Source: Collinsella aerofaciens (GTDB lineage Bacteria > Actinomycetota > Coriobacteriia > Coriobacteriales > Coriobacteriaceae). From it: a stretch of 64,000 nucleotides of DNA. This document shows positions 61,613-64,000 of this stretch, in pieces; position 1 is the stretch's first letter, and every line of letters begins with the position of its first letter. The notes beneath the pieces are model-generated. The model was not told the DNA's origin, did not search any database, and saw only the letters and a program-made list of their open reading frames with translations. The stretch covers positions 1-64,000 of the forward strand of contig NZ_JADPCJ010000010.1 in NCBI RefSeq assembly GCF_015670795.1, given 5' to 3'. A program made the translations under genes and the position numbers.

Positions 61613-62983
61613 TTACTTTTTGTCGAAACGACCATAGAGCGCAAACGAGAGCGCCGCAGAGATAACCCAAGTCAAAGCGATGCAGACGATAATCATGATC
61701 AGGTTCATGGGATTGCCGCTTGGATCGGCATAAACGGGCAACGAGGTAATGCCGGGCATAACAAAGCCGAAGCACTTTGCGCCGAGAACAACGGTAAGCG
61801 CACCGCCAATGCCATCCGCAATCATCGCAGCGATAAGCGGAGTCCTGTTAGGAACCTGAACGGTAAACAAGGCGGGCTCGGAAATTCCCATAAATGCTGA
61901 GAAGGCGCACGTCATTGCAGCGGACTTGAGCTTTTCGTCGGTCATGCGCAGGGCTGCACCAAAAGACGCACCGCTTTCGGCGAGGTTATGACAGAAAGAG
62001 ATCGGGAGCAGATAGTCATACCCAAGCGTTGCGATATTGGAAATCTGGATAGGGCTCGTTGACTGATGCATGCCGAAGAGCACGATAAGCGGCATAAAGA
62101 AGCCCAGCAGAAAACCGGCAACGGGGCCTAACGTCGAGAATAGCCAAACGATACCGTTGGCAAGACCAAGACCGCACCAGGCACCAATCGGAGCGAGCAC
62201 AAACAGGTTGACGGGAATCACGATAGCAAGGGAGAGCGCCGGAACGACAACGAGCTTAAAAAGATCCGGCACGACTTTGTCGATTGCACGATATACAAAA
62301 GACAAGCCAATGACGCCAAAGATAACCGGGAACACGGAATCGGCGTAGCTAAAAATCGGCACCGCAAAACCGAACAGCGCAAGGGGCGTCTCGCCCGTAC
62401 CGACAGCGTTGACAATGGTCGGGTACATCAGCGATCCGGCAACACAAAGCGCAAGCGAACGGTTGACCCGGAACTTATCAGCTGTAGACATTGCCAGCAA
62501 AAACGGCAAGAAGTAGAACGGGATATCCGAAATCATATTGAATATCGCAAAGTCGCCGGCACCCGTGTCGATTCCAAAAGCCGCGATAGCAGCCAGGATG
62601 CCCTTTACGATGCCTCCCGCCACCAGTGCGGGAATGATAGCGGAAAAGATGCCGGTGATGATATCGAATACGCGAGCCGAACCTTTTTGGAGCTCAGGCT
62701 GCTCGGCGTCGGCGGAGACCTCGCCACCCATCCTGTCACCTAGCATGGGCTCCAATTCGTCATATACCGACCCCACGCTGGCGCCGATGATAACTTGCCA
62801 CTGTCCGTCTTTAACCTGCGCGCCCAAGGCGCCGTCAAGCGTCTTAAGGGCCTCCAGGTCTGCCTTGCTATCGTCCTTCAGGTTGAATCTGAGCCTTGTA
62901 ATGCAGTGCGTTGCCATAACAACGTTATCGGCGCCGCCCACGAGCTCGAGGACACGAGCGGCCAGTTCCTTCTTGTCTGCCAC
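61613..62983 (-). CDS. Beta-glucoside PTS permease EIIBC
   Basis: Takes up and phosphorylates a beta-glucoside. The 456-residue protein has an EIIB domain (1-85) with the phospho-cysteine Cys 27 in THCITRLRF, then an EIIC domain of about ten membrane helices with GMHQSTSPIQISN and MGISEPALFTV, the sugar-binding region of the BglF type. It has no fused EIIA. The GTG at 62983 has GGAG eight bases upstream; a GTG three codons earlier overlaps that site. The gene follows the phospho-beta-glucosidase with 11 bases between, forming an uptake-and-cleavage operon. Confidence 0.93.
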   Translation of the reverse strand: MADKKELAARVLELVGGADNVVMATHCITRLRFNLKDDSKADLEALKTLDGALGAQVKDGQWQVIIGASVGSVYDELEPMLGDRMGGEVSADAEQPELQKGSARVFDIITGIFSAIIPALVAGGIVKGILAAIAAFGIDTGAGDFAIFNMISDIPFYFLPFLLAMSTADKFRVNRSLALCVAGSLMYPTIVNAVGTGETPLALFGFAVPIFSYADSVFPVIFGVIGLSFVYRAIDKVVPDLFKLVVVPALSLAIVIPVNLFVLAPIGAWCGLGLANGIVWLFSTLGPVAGFLLGFFMPLIVLFGMHQSTSPIQISNIATLGYDYLLPISFCHNLAESGASFGAALRMTDEKLKSAAMTCAFSAFMGISEPALFTVQVPNRTPLIAAMIADGIGGALTVVLGAKCFGFVMPGITSLPVYADPSGNPMNLIMIIVCIALTWVISAALSFALYGRFDKK

Positions 62984-62994
62984 GACAATCACTC

Positions 62995-64000
<1,006 letters not shown>

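Overview
The window looks like a chromosomal segment of a Coriobacteriia gut anaerobe, most likely Collinsella or a close relative (inference from gene content; no database was searched). It has high GC and strong G/C preference at third codon positions. It combines Firmicutes-style families (DegV, YerC/YecD, AddAB, class III fructose bisphosphatase, PTS) with sortase-type surface proteins, a TAT-exported lipase and a superoxide reductase. No rRNA, tRNA, CRISPR array, prophage or transposase was found. Most of the DNA is coding, in short operons, many closed by clear intrinsic terminators.

Layout. 1-2557 (minus): queuosine genes queA and queH with a membrane zincin-like protein. 2690-6177: a MetRS-type synthetase, an RsmB/NOP RNA methyltransferase and a small membrane protein. 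6369-8432: a TIM-barrel protein of unknown role convergent with DegV. 8753-11769: fbp and two tandem GtrA proteins. 11870-16271 (minus): a self-contained unit of promoter, cobalamin riboswitch, a 1024-residue DUF4430/beta-propeller wall protein, a membrane-tethered DUF4430 protein and a terminator. 16349-20160: UbiB/AarF kinase with a small helical partner, and a C69 dipeptidase. 20243-20480: a non-coding element with 41-bp terminal inverted repeats. 20515-22004: folD-fchA. 22472-25848: a lipoprotein and a TAT-exported, wall-anchored PI-PLC. 25943-30186: PH-like protein, zinc-ribbon protein, a CDF exporter with Mn-type metal motifs, and a membrane protein with FHA-docking-like threonine motifs. 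30367-34457: fhs, then ruvCAB with a LexA-type box. 34526-36991: an NAD-synthetase-like protein with degraded active sites and a superoxide reductase. 37157-51889: dnaE with a SNF2 helicase, addB-addA, and yerC. 52214-55705: holin-like protein, Rrf2 regulator divergent from cysK, mnmA. 55761-64000: M42 peptidase, a nested palindrome, fucO-like dehydrogenase, DUF1275 protein, YgiQ radical SAM protein, and a beta-glucoside PTS permease with a phospho-beta-glucosidase cut by the window end.

How the genes work together. Several encode RNA modification (queA, queH, mnmA, RsmB-type). folD, fchA and fhs together cover the formate/methenyl/methylene-tetrahydrofolate interconversions. ruvCAB, addAB, dnaE and the SNF2 protein serve replication and repair. 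The most interesting unit is the riboswitch-controlled DUF4430 operon: DUF4430 resembles the C-terminal domain of vertebrate transcobalamin, and the gene is under cobalamin control, so a surface corrinoid-capture device is a reasonable hypothesis. The intergenic repeats (two copies of a palindrome with a compensatory base change, a 238-bp TIR element, and a nested cruciform) form a second layer of structure that the genes do not explain.
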